This document shows, piece by piece, positions 14,043 to 21,953 of a stretch of 35,926 nt of DNA. The stretch lies in IMG/VR virus record IMGVR_UViG_3300042876_000541, positions 1 to 35,926 of that record; one strand, written 5' to 3'. The notes beneath the pieces are model-generated. The model made no database searches and was not told the DNA's origin. It saw only the letters and a list, made by a program, of their open reading frames with translations. Numbering within the stretch: position 1 is the first letter of the stretch; every line of letters begins with the position of its first letter. The stretch comes from a virus. A program made the position numbers and the translations under genes.

Positions 14043-14567
14043 TTAAGTGAATACTTTTTTGAGTTCCTCAGTGATGCCTTCCGCTATCCTGGCATCGAGC
14101 ACGGGCGATGGTCCGATAAACTGGCGCTGCGGCATCTTGAAAGTGATCGGCCCTTTCTTCAGCGCCAGCCACTTCCACTTCACATCTTCCTCCGATACCT
14201 TCAGCGATCCGTCGGGATTGGCTTCGTACAGGTAGTGCATGGCCCAGAAGAAGCGGCGCATCCTTGGCGTGATCACGCGGGTGATCTCTGCGCCATCATT
14301 GTGGGCGATCATGTAGTCCAGGTCTGTCCCTACGCTTACCACGTTACGTGTTTTGCGCAATACGCGAATAGAGCGACGGCCACGGCCTGTCTTCACCAGC
14401 AGCGCGCGGCTCGTATCCCCATCCTTGCGCGGGGCCCAAGCCTGCCCATCAAAGGCCGCCTTCTCATAGTTGTCCAAGACAAAGCCCATGATCTCATCTG
14501 CTACGATGTCCGGCAGGATGCGCAGGAAGGTATTGTACCGCTGTATGACTGTCTTGATGTCAGGCAT
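14043..14567 (-). CDS. phage virion morphogenesis protein (gpG/P2 S-like)
   Basis: A 174-aa head-tail joining protein. The order RALLVKTGRGRRSIRV, then DYMIAHNDGAEI and PQRQFIGPSPVLDARI, is the pattern of the virion morphogenesis family (Mu gpG, P2 gpS): LxxTGxLxxSI, HxxG, and PxRxFxG. It probably works in tail completion. An expanded segment between IAHNDGAEI and the PQRQF motif includes TPRMRRFFWAMHYLYE. Neighbours are gp37-like and collagen-like genes. Confidence 0.75.
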   Translation of the reverse strand: MPDIKTVIQRYNTFLRILPDIVADEIMGFVLDNYEKAAFDGQAWAPRKDGDTSRALLVKTGRGRRSIRVLRKTRNVVSVGTDLDYMIAHNDGAEITRVITPRMRRFFWAMHYLYEANPDGSLKVSEEDVKWKWLALKKGPITFKMPQRQFIGPSPVLDARIAEGITEELKKVFT

Positions 14568-14570
14568 GTT

Positions 14571-15794
14571 TTATCGAATTAAGTTTCTCTCGATCGAAAC
14601 CTGCAAGTAGTCTATGTGTACAATGTCAGCCGCGGCGTCTGTCGTAGATTCCGTAGCGATCACCCCCGCACCTGTCTCGCGATTGACAGCGGTTGGGATG
14701 TTGGTCGTGATTGTTTCCTGCCAAAGTTGCGTACCAGCCTCGCTAAATATCGTGAATACCGCCTGTGTGGGCGATACTACCACGACGCTGGCGGTGTACC
14801 AAGTGTTCAGTACAGTTTGAAAGGTGCTGGCAGCTATTGTCTGCACGTTGTTGTTGCGCGTTCTGGCCTCGATGACACCTGTAGCAGGGATGTACTGAAG
14901 GTAGACACCGTCAACTGGGTCGGTTGCTGAAGTCGAGTCAAAGTAACCAATCCTGAACTGGATCGTCGTCCGTGCCGAGGGTCTTCGAAAGCAGCATATC
15001 GTGCGTTCACCACCAGCAAGCCGCAGCGAGTTGGCCTCGGTCATGATCCTGTATCCGCCGCCCGCCGTCGTACCGTCGCGCAAAGCCACCACTCCGGGGT
15101 GGTTCGGTTCACCAGCTATTGCGGCAATCGCTCCGCCCGATATCGTCGTGCCGCCGAGACCGTTTCCAAAGGGTGTGGCGTTGTTCAAAAAATCTGATTC
15201 AGCGATCACCGTTCGGAATCGTGTTGGCTCCCAAGCGGGGCCTTCAGGTCCCGGAGGGCCAGTTGGTCCCGTCGCTCCTGGTGTTCCGGGTTCGCCTTGC
15301 GGTCCCGGAGGGCCAGTTGGTCCCGTCGCTCCTGGTGTACCTGGTTCACCTTGTGGTCCGGGAGGTCCAGTTGGTCCCGTCGCTCCTGGTGTACCTGGTT
15401 CACCTTGTGGTCCGGGAGGTCCAGTTGGTCCCGTCGCTCCCGGTGTGCCGGGTTCGCCTTGCGGTCCCGGAGGGCCAGTTGGTCCCGTTGCTCCCGGTGT
15501 GCCGGGTTCGCCTTGCGGTCCCGGAGGGCCAGTTGGTCCCGTTGCCCCTGGTGTTCCGGGTTCGCCTTGCGGTCCCGGAGGGCCAGTTGGTCCCGTTGCT
15601 CCCGGTGTTCCGGGTTCGCCTTGCGGCCCTGGCACGGGATAGTAGGTCAATACTTCCCGATTACCCACCACCACTGGCGGGGTGTTGGAAAACTGCTTCA
15701 TCTCCTCAGCCAGCTCCAGCTGCCGATCTGGTGTCAGCTGATAGGTTTCGACTGGCTTGGGAGTAGGGTCGATATGGGGAATGACTTGAGACAT
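14571..15794 (-). CDS. collagen-like virion protein
   Basis: A 407-aa protein in three parts. Residues 1-54 are a head with [17 protein letters not shown]. Residues 55-180 are seven tandem copies of [18 protein letters not shown], a perfect Gly-X-Y collagen repeat. Residues about 190-407 are a beta-rich domain ([40 protein letters not shown]) resembling lectin-like jelly rolls. Trimeric collagen stalks are known in phage fibres and head decorations. Here the gene lies between portal and morphogenesis genes rather than among the tail fibres, so a head or neck fibre is possible. Export is unlikely since there is no signal peptide. Confidence 0.75.
   Translation of the reverse strand: MSQVIPHIDPTPKPVETYQLTPDRQLELAEEMKQFSNTPPVVVGNREVLTYYPVPGPQGEPGTPGATGPTGPPGPQGEPGTPGATGPTGPPGPQGEPGTPGATGPTGPPGPQGEPGTPGATGPTGPPGPQGEPGTPGATGPTGPPGPQGEPGTPGATGPTGPPGPQGEPGTPGATGPTGPPGPEGPAWEPTRFRTVIAESDFLNNATPFGNGLGGTTISGGAIAAIAGEPNHPGVVALRDGTTAGGGYRIMTEANSLRLAGGERTICCFRRPSARTTIQFRIGYFDSTSATDPVDGVYLQYIPATGVIEARTRNNNVQTIAASTFQTVLNTWYTASVVVVSPTQAVFTIFSEAGTQLWQETITTNIPTAVNRETGAGVIATESTTDAAADIVHIDYLQVSIERNLIR
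15247..15632 (-). repeat. seven 54-bp tandem repeats coding for Gly-X-Y
   Basis: Each 54-bp unit encodes the same 18 residues. The copies differ only at silent positions (for example CCTGGT versus CCCGGT and TTCGCC versus TTCACC on plus). Copy-number change by recombination is likely. Confidence 0.85.
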
Positions 15795-15841
15795 GAGAGG
15801 TGAGATGTGAGATGTGAGACAGGAGATGTGAGACAGGAGAT
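15794..15841 (+). repeat. purine-rich GATGTGAGA-type repeat, copy 3
   Basis: GAGGTGAGATGTGAGATGTG, then AGACAGGAGATGTGAGACAG, between two leftward genes. The purine strand is plus, opposite to the local direction of transcription. Confidence 0.65.
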
Positions 15842-17898
15842 TAAGGAGCGGTGCGGTCGATGATCAGGGCGGCGGGGGTGCGCTGGAAGTATGGATGGGA
15901 CTCGGAAAATACCATCTTCTTCTTGCCAGGGTTGAACTGGAAGGCTTGGCTGATTCCCTCACGCCCTGGAATATCCGCGTCGGGTGTGATCGTGCCGCGG
16001 CGTGTCTGCTGGAGTGTGCATCGGCAGTTGTACTCCAAAAGCGGAGTCATCCAGTCCCATGCCGGGTGATCTACCGGCAAGGTGATGCCGTTGTACTTCC
16101 GATGCCGCGTGCGGTCATCGAGCACGGTACGGTAGCGCAGCAGCGGCAGTGCTTCTTTGTTGGCCTCAAACTCCTGCCACTTGCCCGCCATCTGTGCGTT
16201 ACCGATAGCGGTATTGTACTCCGCTTCCAGCCAGCGGACATTGTAGTCCTCATAGATCCCCAGCACTTCATCACGGAAGGCCTGGAAAGTCTTGATCTCG
16301 CCATCCTCCCCAACCAAGGCCCCAAAAAGGTCTTGGATCATGGAAAACTCCTTGGCAGTGCTGAACTTATAAGCGTTGTCCTTCAGTGCGCGGATCAGTC
16401 CTTCATCCGGTGCTTTCTCCAGCTTGCCGGCGCCGATCTCGATGGCTTTGGCCAGCTCAGCATAGACGAGATCCACGAGCAGCTGCGGGATCTCGTCACG
16501 GCTCATGCTGCCATCGTGGATTGCCCTAGCTATCCGCAGCACTTCCGCCCTGGCATCGTCTTGCTTGGTGAGTTCGATCATTTTCCTGGCATCAGGAAGA
16601 TGGTCATACCCTCCGTACTCAGCGAGCGCCAGGGCTATTGGCTTTTTTTCGTCCTCTGCCTCCTCAGGATCGGCACCAGGTGCAGCCATTACAGGAGCGG
16701 GTTTTTTGAAAAACTCCTCATCCTCAGCTGTAGGTGCTGGCATGTTTAATTCCTCGTACATGTACTCCCTGTTGATCGGTACGCCGGCATTGATCAGGGA
16801 GGTGAATATTTCTGTCTTCTCTTTTGGCGTGAGCTTGATGGTGTCGTCAAACTTCCACGTCAGGCCGCGCAGCTGATTGAGCCCAAAGGTCTTGATCAGC
16901 ATCGGCTTCACGACCCAGTTCATCTGGTACTCGATCCAGACTTTATCCTCCAGGTTGATCGCTTCCTCTACGTCCTTATGGATGTCTCCGAGGGCGTAGC
17001 TGCCCTTTCCATCCGCTCCGGTGGTGAGTGTCTGCCCGAGGATGGCGATGGTCATCTCTTGGTTCATGATGCTGTTGAACTCCCCGAAGCCACCAGATCC
17101 TGCGCTCGTGCTGGTGCTGATGTGCTGCACGGTGGTGCCGCGTGGGAGGATCACATAGGGTGCCGCGCCTGACTTCTGCGCCTGCTCTTCCAGCTGCTTG
17201 CGCGTGTCGAGGTTGTTGGGGTCATATTCATACACCCGCATCGGCATGCCAAAGAGTTCATTGTACTGGGCGAAGTCCGACCAGTTGTTACGCTTGAAAA
17301 GTACATAGGGCAGGATATTGATGAACTTGCCCAAGTCCCGCGGCTTACCAAACTCCAGCAGGTAGTTTTTGAAAGGATCTTCCCGGTAGGGGATTCCCTT
17401 GCTGTAGGGCTGGTCGGCAATGTAGGAGATCATACCCATCTCAGGGTGGACGTTTCTCCGAGGCACCAGCCGCACCGTAAAGAGCTGCTCCAGCTCGGGA
17501 TCTTTGATGGCCTTCTCGTTGTATTCGAGTTCGACCAGGCTATTGCCCCAAAACTTCGACTCCATCATGAAGCGCAGCAGGTCTGTCATCCATGGAGCCT
17601 TGAATAGCTGGATGAGCTTCTCGTCCTCTGTGCCTTCCAGCGATGGCGGGGATATCGTGACCGCGCGGAAACGCTTATCAAGGAGCGCATCCAGGATACC
17701 GTCAGTGATGCAGTTTTCGATCAGCTCATAGTAGGCCGAGCGGTTGGGATTGGATCGGGACTCCGCAGCCAGCTGGGCGCGCCTGTACTTGGCCATGTCC
17801 GCAGGTCCACGGTTGACCTGGGCGGTCGTGATCTTCTGGTCGATGACCTTGATCTCGTAGACTCCGGGGTCTTTGATTTTGAAGCCGTATTTTTCCAT
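15841..17898 (-). CDS. portal protein fused to Mu F-like head protein
   Basis: A 685-aa protein. Residues about 1-420 match the DUF935 portal type (Mu gp29). A motif [20 protein letters not shown] is followed by DIHKDV, typical of that family. Residues about 582-631 hold the Mu F/gp30 motif ([39 protein letters not shown]). In Mu these are two adjacent genes; here one frame carries both, joined by a helical acidic linker (about 420-560). The product would form the packaging portal and carry a minor head protein, possibly ejected or processed. The next gene upstream is gp36-like. Confidence 0.88.
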   Translation of the reverse strand: MEKYGFKIKDPGVYEIKVIDQKITTAQVNRGPADMAKYRRAQLAAESRSNPNRSAYYELIENCITDGILDALLDKRFRAVTISPPSLEGTEDEKLIQLFKAPWMTDLLRFMMESKFWGNSLVELEYNEKAIKDPELEQLFTVRLVPRRNVHPEMGMISYIADQPYSKGIPYREDPFKNYLLEFGKPRDLGKFINILPYVLFKRNNWSDFAQYNELFGMPMRVYEYDPNNLDTRKQLEEQAQKSGAAPYVILPRGTTVQHISTSTSAGSGGFGEFNSIMNQEMTIAILGQTLTTGADGKGSYALGDIHKDVEEAINLEDKVWIEYQMNWVVKPMLIKTFGLNQLRGLTWKFDDTIKLTPKEKTEIFTSLINAGVPINREYMYEELNMPAPTAEDEEFFKKPAPVMAAPGADPEEAEDEKKPIALALAEYGGYDHLPDARKMIELTKQDDARAEVLRIARAIHDGSMSRDEIPQLLVDLVYAELAKAIEIGAGKLEKAPDEGLIRALKDNAYKFSTAKEFSMIQDLFGALVGEDGEIKTFQAFRDEVLGIYEDYNVRWLEAEYNTAIGNAQMAGKWQEFEANKEALPLLRYRTVLDDRTRHRKYNGITLPVDHPAWDWMTPLLEYNCRCTLQQTRRGTITPDADIPGREGISQAFQFNPGKKKMVFSESHPYFQRTPAALIIDRTAP

Positions 17899-17978
17899 TC
17901 TAAGATGAATTGGGGTTGGTGGTTCGTTTTTTTGCTTGCGCAGCTTGTAGGGGTGTTAAACAGGTGTTAAACGGGCTG

Positions 17979-18524
17979 CTAGTATCTCGTCTGTCTCCGT
18001 GTCTCGCTTCCCCAACTTGCTACGCCCGTATCGGGCCTGACTGCCTCGGGTAGCATGGGATTGAGTGTGCCCTCTGCTACCTTCTCCAGCCATTTAATCG
18101 AAAGGTCATAGTCATCGATCCGCAGCTGCGGGATCTGTGAGCTGGGCAGGCTCTTGTGGGCGTGGTAGAGTGCGATGTAGACAGCCCGCAGGACGATAAT
18201 CGGATTGCGAGGATCTTCCTTGGCCCAGACGGGCGTAGGCTGTGACACGTTGGTCGATGGGCGGGTGTCGGTATTGCTGGCGAGCGCCTTGTAGATGGCT
18301 CCGGCATCATAGACCAAGTCGTCCGCTTCCCACGCGAAGGCATTGTTCCAAGGAAGGATCGGCGGGAAAACCTTCTCCGTGTCGTAGCGACCGGACAGGT
18401 AGGAGTTCATCTCCGCTACGGCTGCCAGCTCTACCTGCGCCATGAGCGCGGTGTTGCCCAAGAGAATATCTTCCTTGATGGCGGTGCGGATGTAAGGGGT
18501 GTAGTCTTCGGGAATGAGGTACAT
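17979..18524 (-). CDS. Mu gp36-like (DUF1320) head-tail connector protein
   Basis: A 181-aa protein. AAVAEMNSYLSGRYDTEKVF near residue 35 matches the DUF1320/gp36 pattern (helices with a YLxxRY turn). The C-terminal third is helical with LRIDDYDLSIKWLEKVAEGT. It probably acts at the head-tail connector. Residues about 60-105 form an insert (NAFAWEADDLVYDAGAIYKA, STNVSQPTPVWAKEDPRN) not usual in that family. Confidence 0.75.
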   Translation of the reverse strand: MYLIPEDYTPYIRTAIKEDILLGNTALMAQVELAAVAEMNSYLSGRYDTEKVFPPILPWNNAFAWEADDLVYDAGAIYKALASNTDTRPSTNVSQPTPVWAKEDPRNPIIVLRAVYIALYHAHKSLPSSQIPQLRIDDYDLSIKWLEKVAEGTLNPMLPEAVRPDTGVASWGSETRRQTRY

Positions 18525-18556
18525 AGACGTGAGATGTGAGATGTGAGACTAGAGAT
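18524..18556 (+). repeat. purine-rich GATGTGAGA-type repeat, copy 4
   Basis: GACGTGAGATGTGAGATGTG, then AGACTAGAGATT, between the gp36-like and large terminase genes. As in copy 3, the purine strand is plus while the genes run leftward. Confidence 0.65.
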
Positions 18557-20162
18557 TCCAGGAGGCGGTGCGCTCGATGTCGAAGCGTCGGCCAATGATT
18601 GCAGGCTGGGCCAGTGCTGCCATCTCATTGAGGAGATGTACCGCGCCTTCAAAGGCATCCGGCCCGTCCTTCTTGGTCTTCTTGGGCGGGTCAAATGCCT
18701 CAAAGGCAGTGATGAAATTACGGAAGTGTGGATTGGTTTCCTCTGCTTTGTTGAAGAGGACATTGCCACGCTGGAAGATTCCCTGAAGGGCCTTGATCCG
18801 CAGATCCTTGTCGGGCTTTTTCCTGGTATCTCCTGACAGTGGAATAGGGAATCCTTTGGTCTTGGCAGCAGCTGCAAAGTCTTCATAGAGCAGGTCCAGC
18901 AGAAACACTTCTTCCATGTACCACTGCGCCTTGGCATTGTGCCGCTGAAGCCAAGCGTAGAGATCATAATGCCAGTCCACCATCTCCATACGTGACGCGG
19001 CTCCGCAAAAGACCTTGTACACGTAGTAATTGCCATTTTGTAGCCCGACGAGGACGAGGGCCTTGCTGTCGCTGGTGCCGGTGTTTTTGAATCCGCCGTC
19101 GAGGTAGGCGATGAGGTTTTTCATGCTGGATACAGGCGGCAGTTTGTCCCAGCGCCACCACTCCGGGAGGAACCATTTTCCCTCTGTGATGGGATTGTTC
19201 ATATACTCCGACTCAAAGGCCGCGTATCCCGCGTCAATCTCGATCTGAAGGATATCGTCCTTGGAGTACTTGGCAGGCCAAGTGGGATTGCCGGCAGCGT
19301 CACGGATGGGTATGTCAGACACATAGTACTCAATCTCCGCTTCGCCGCCGAGCTTTCGTCCCATTGTCTTTTGCAGGGCCTTGATCTTCTTTTCGGATTC
19401 GGCCCACTTCTCCGCCAGCTTGGCGGTCACTGACTTCTCGTGGATGAGGTTGTTGGCCTGAAGGACGCGGCCTTGGCCTTTGTCCATGGTCGGCACCAGG
19501 GAGCGCAGTATCCAGTTGACAAGCTTCTCGACACGGGGCTCATTCTGCACCATCTCATCATCGTCCACGTCATCGATCACGATCAGATCAGGACGAAAGG
19601 CACCCTTTCGGAGACCGCGGGGCTTCTGTCCGATACCCAGGGCAAAGTGTGCGCAGCCGTCGCGGGTGGTAAAGTTACCCTCCTGCCAAGTGCCCAGCTG
19701 GTACTGCTCTCCCCAGTCCTCGATGTAGCGTTGGTTGAATTGCAACTCTGCCTGAAGGTCTCCGAGCAGGTTGTCCGCAGCGTCGTTGTTTGCTCCCACG
19801 AGTACCATCGTGCGGTACTGAAGCTTTCTTTCCTGCACCTTCAGCCACATGGGCAGCATGATATCCGTATGGACGGACTTGGCCGCACCGCGAAACCATC
19901 GGGCCTGCGCCCTGAGGTTGGTATGCTTGCGGACCTTGTTGGCCAGATCGATGTGGAAGGGGGCACACTCGCACTTGGCATAGTGCGGAAAGTAGTAGTT
20001 CACGAAAAATCTATAGTCCTTGACGGCTTTCTTCTTGCGTGCATCGCGGTCGGCCTCCGATTCACCTGCGGTGATTTTGGTGGCGGCGAGTACGCGCTGG
20101 CAGTGCTCCTGCCAGTCCTGAAGCGATCGCTTCTCTTGGGTGGTAAGGATGCGTTGGTTCAT
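18549..20162 (-). CDS. terminase large subunit (Mu gp28-like)
   Basis: A 537-aa DNA-packaging motor and nuclease. The ATPase shows a deviant Walker A RWFRGAAKS (K95), Walker B LIVIDD (D197, D198), and a coupling-type region GLRKGAFRPD. The nuclease carries acidic residues in LIAYLDGGFKN (D355), MEEV (E417/E418) and KKDGPDAFEG (D499, D502). The length is normal for the family. It overlaps the small subunit gene by 4 bp (ATGA). For a Mu-type phage it would cut in host DNA next to the integrated genome, packaging host flanks. Confidence 0.9.
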   Translation of the reverse strand: MNQRILTTQEKRSLQDWQEHCQRVLAATKITAGESEADRDARKKKAVKDYRFFVNYYFPHYAKCECAPFHIDLANKVRKHTNLRAQARWFRGAAKSVHTDIMLPMWLKVQERKLQYRTMVLVGANNDAADNLLGDLQAELQFNQRYIEDWGEQYQLGTWQEGNFTTRDGCAHFALGIGQKPRGLRKGAFRPDLIVIDDVDDDEMVQNEPRVEKLVNWILRSLVPTMDKGQGRVLQANNLIHEKSVTAKLAEKWAESEKKIKALQKTMGRKLGGEAEIEYYVSDIPIRDAAGNPTWPAKYSKDDILQIEIDAGYAAFESEYMNNPITEGKWFLPEWWRWDKLPPVSSMKNLIAYLDGGFKNTGTSDSKALVLVGLQNGNYYVYKVFCGAASRMEMVDWHYDLYAWLQRHNAKAQWYMEEVFLLDLLYEDFAAAAKTKGFPIPLSGDTRKKPDKDLRIKALQGIFQRGNVLFNKAEETNPHFRNFITAFEAFDPPKKTKKDGPDAFEGAVHLLNEMAALAQPAIIGRRFDIERTASWNL

Positions 20163-20599
20163 GCTTCGCCGTAGTTGCGGATGAAGGTATTCTGATGGGG
20201 AAGTAGCTGCTTGGCAAGCTCGAAGTCATGGCGCAGCAGGTGCTCATTAAAGTCCTTGAGCACTTGGATGACCACAGCGAGGTTGATCTTCTTGTCGAGC
20301 TTCTCGATGGTGCCGGCCAGCTTGTGGATGCTGTCCGCCTCCTTCGAGTTGAGGGAGCGCTTTTCCGTCTTGGCGTTTTGCTCGATTTCGGATATCTGAG
20401 ACAGGAGGTTGGAGACGAGCTTGTCGCGGGTGATAGACTTCATGTCGCGGATGCGCTTCCAGTCGTTGTCGTTGACCCAGCGGGAGATCGTGTTCTCGGG
20501 AGTCTCCAGCATGGAGGCAATCTCCTTCTGCGAGTAGCCCGACATGAAGTAGGACTCAGCGAGGATCTTCCGTTTTTTCAAGGGTATGTCGTTGCCCAT
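20159..20599 (-). CDS. terminase small subunit (gp27/DUF1804-like)
   Basis: A 146-aa protein from the ATG at 20599; a TTG start at 20617 would add six residues and is less likely. The N-terminal HTH (LAESYFMSGYSQKEIASMLE, TPENTISRWVNDNDWKRI) is the pattern of small terminases of this class. A helical oligomerisation region follows (SISEIEQ-type helices to NTFIRNYGEA). It would recognise phage DNA for packaging. It is the first gene of the leftward late module. Confidence 0.75.
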   Translation of the reverse strand: MGNDIPLKKRKILAESYFMSGYSQKEIASMLETPENTISRWVNDNDWKRIRDMKSITRDKLVSNLLSQISEIEQNAKTEKRSLNSKEADSIHKLAGTIEKLDKKINLAVVIQVLKDFNEHLLRHDFELAKQLLPHQNTFIRNYGEA

Positions 20600-20756
20600 G
20601 ATCGTTTTTTTCCTCAAAAGTGGGCGAAAAGGGGGGGGTGTGCAAAGGGAGAAAAACCATAACTGAAAATCACTAAATCAATCGGATAGCAGATTTAGGA
20701 ACTGAAAATTAGCGTGTTGCAGAATCTGAAAGGATGCCTCACTTTTGGGGACATAT
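20600..20756. promoter_or_regulatory. divergent late control region
   Basis: About 160 bp with no gene separate the leftward terminase module from the rightward capsid module. It must carry the leftward late promoter and probably also the rightward one. It contains a run of eight G (20631-20638). I could not assign -33/-7 Bacteroidota promoter boxes with confidence. Confidence 0.4.
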
Positions 20757-20826
20757 CGCGAGAAGGACAGGGTTCCCACCGAGACTCATAACCTCGGACG
20801 CGGCGGTTCGATTCCGTCTCTCGCTA
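20757..20826 (+). tRNA. tRNA-Met(CAT)-like gene with shortened D arm
   Basis: Acceptor CGCGAGA pairs with TCTCGCT at 6 of 7 positions (first pair C-T). The anticodon loop is CTCATAA with CAT at 787-789 of this kilobase, on a stem of four pairs plus an A-C mismatch. A 5-nt variable loop follows. The T stem GGCGG/CCGTC encloses a standard TTCGATT loop, and the discriminator is A. The D arm has only 16 nt between acceptor and anticodon stem, with at best a 3-bp stem (GGA/TCC). CCA is not encoded (ACTA follows). The fold is clear except for the D arm, so it may be a functional variant, a decayed tRNA or a tRNA-like signal. The three G-C pairs of an initiator anticodon stem are absent. Confidence 0.55.
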
Positions 20827-20829
20827 CTA

Positions 20830-20880
20830 GGTGTCAGAAGCAAGAGCCAAGAAGCAAGACACAAGACAAAAGACACAAGA
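20830..20880 (+). repeat. AGAAGCAAGAGCC-type purine-rich repeat
   Basis: GTCAGAAGCAAGAGCCAAGA, then AGCAAGACACAAGACAAAAG, directly before the protease ATG. Confidence 0.55.
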
Positions 20881-21921
20881 ATGAAGAAGCACCCTGTCGT
20901 CATCTCGTCCAACAAAGTCAACCGGTACGGATTCCGTATGCTGACCAGCGGCGGCGACCTGGAGAAGTACAAGAAAAACCCTGTACTACTTTACGCTCAC
21001 AGGAGGCCTGATTATGAGAACCCCAAGCTTTTACCCATCGGCAAGATAGAAGATATCAGGCTACAGAATGAGGAAATCGTGGGTGACTTACTTTTTGATG
21101 AAGATGACGACTTTGCGGTAGCGATCGAAAAGAAGTGGGAAAAAGGCATGCTCAATGCCGTCTCCATCGGTGCGGAAGTAGTCGGCACTTCTGAGAACCC
21201 CGCACTGATGCTGCCAGGGCAGAAGTTCCCTACTGTCACAGAATGGATACTCGATGAAGTATCCGTGGTCGATATCCCCGCAGATGAGGAAGCTGTAGCG
21301 ATCAGACTGCACCGCAAGGATACCACCGGCTATGTCACCCTGACCGGAAACGAAACCACCTTCAATCCCGAATTACTATTTCCACCAAAACCAAAACCAA
21401 AGATGAAACTGATTCAACTGGCCCTCAAGGGTCAACAGATCGTGTCTTTGGCTGCTGATGCCACTGAGGAGCAGATAGCCGAGGCCTTGACCGGACTGGT
21501 CAACAAAGCCAACGAAGCCGTCAACCTTGCTGCCGCTGTCACTGCCAAGGACCAAGAGATCGAGCGATTGACCAAAGAGGTCAATGAGATCAAGTTGGCT
21601 GCTGTCAATGACAAAGCCACGGCACTTGTGGACGGCGCTATCGCCGCCAAAAAGATCACCGCAGAGGAGAAGGATTCCTTTGTCGAGCTGGCCAAGACCA
21701 ACTATGACGCTGTGAAGAAGATCCTCGATGCCAAGAAGGGATTCACTTCCGTGACTGAGGAGCTGAATAAGAAGTCCGCTGATGCTGGCGAATATGCCAC
21801 GCTGAACTTCAGGGAACTGGAGCAGAAGGGACTGGCTGCCAAGCTGAAGAAAGAAGACCCGGAGCTGTTCAAGACGAAGTTCAAGGACTTCTACGGCACT
21901 GAGTACAAAGGCGAATTGTAA
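20881..21921 (+). CDS. prohead protease fused to scaffold protein
   Basis: A 346-aa protein. Residues 1-165 resemble phage prohead proteases: DLEKYKKNPVLLYAHRRPDY, then MLNAVSIGAEVV and WILDEVSVVDIPADEEAV, with candidate catalytic His (AHRR) and Ser (VSIG/EVSVVDIP region). Residues about 175-346 are a helical, Ala/Lys/Glu-rich scaffold-like tail. Translation probably starts at ATG 20881; the upstream open frame only reads through the tRNA-like sequence and repeats. An in-frame ATG at 21403 may give a separate scaffold. Next to the capsid gene, as expected for head assembly. Confidence 0.8.
   Translation: MKKHPVVISSNKVNRYGFRMLTSGGDLEKYKKNPVLLYAHRRPDYENPKLLPIGKIEDIRLQNEEIVGDLLFDEDDDFAVAIEKKWEKGMLNAVSIGAEVVGTSENPALMLPGQKFPTVTEWILDEVSVVDIPADEEAVAIRLHRKDTTGYVTLTGNETTFNPELLFPPKPKPKMKLIQLALKGQQIVSLAADATEEQIAEALTGLVNKANEAVNLAAAVTAKDQEIERLTKEVNEIKLAAVNDKATALVDGAIAAKKITAEEKDSFVELAKTNYDAVKKILDAKKGFTSVTEELNKKSADAGEYATLNFRELEQKGLAAKLKKEDPELFKTKFKDFYGTEYKGEL
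21403..21921 (+). CDS. nested scaffold protein from internal start (candidate)
   Basis: Internal ATG at codon 175 of the protease gene, preceded by CCAAAACCAAAACCAAAG, close to the leader used by independent genes here. The product would be a 172-aa coiled, acidic protein (MKLIQLALKGQQIVSLAADA, then helices rich in KEVNEIKL). Nested scaffold genes are known in lambda (Nu3) and Mu. Evidence here is the leader and the domain boundary only. Confidence 0.45.
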   Translation: MKLIQLALKGQQIVSLAADATEEQIAEALTGLVNKANEAVNLAAAVTAKDQEIERLTKEVNEIKLAAVNDKATALVDGAIAAKKITAEEKDSFVELAKTNYDAVKKILDAKKGFTSVTEELNKKSADAGEYATLNFRELEQKGLAAKLKKEDPELFKTKFKDFYGTEYKGEL

Positions 21922-21953
21922 TCAACGAAACCAACTATTAACCACTACCAATC

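Noticed and set aside
15247-15632. CRISPR array
   Set aside because: The repeats are contiguous 54-bp coding units with no spacers.
15001-15642. Plus-strand open frames with Gly/Pro or Arg/Trp repeats
   Set aside because: They are the reverse complement of the collagen-like repeats; the minus frame has a proper start, domains and stop.
20757-20826. Functional initiator tRNA-fMet
   Set aside because: The first-pair mismatch fits, but the three G-C pairs of the initiator anticodon stem and a normal D arm are missing.
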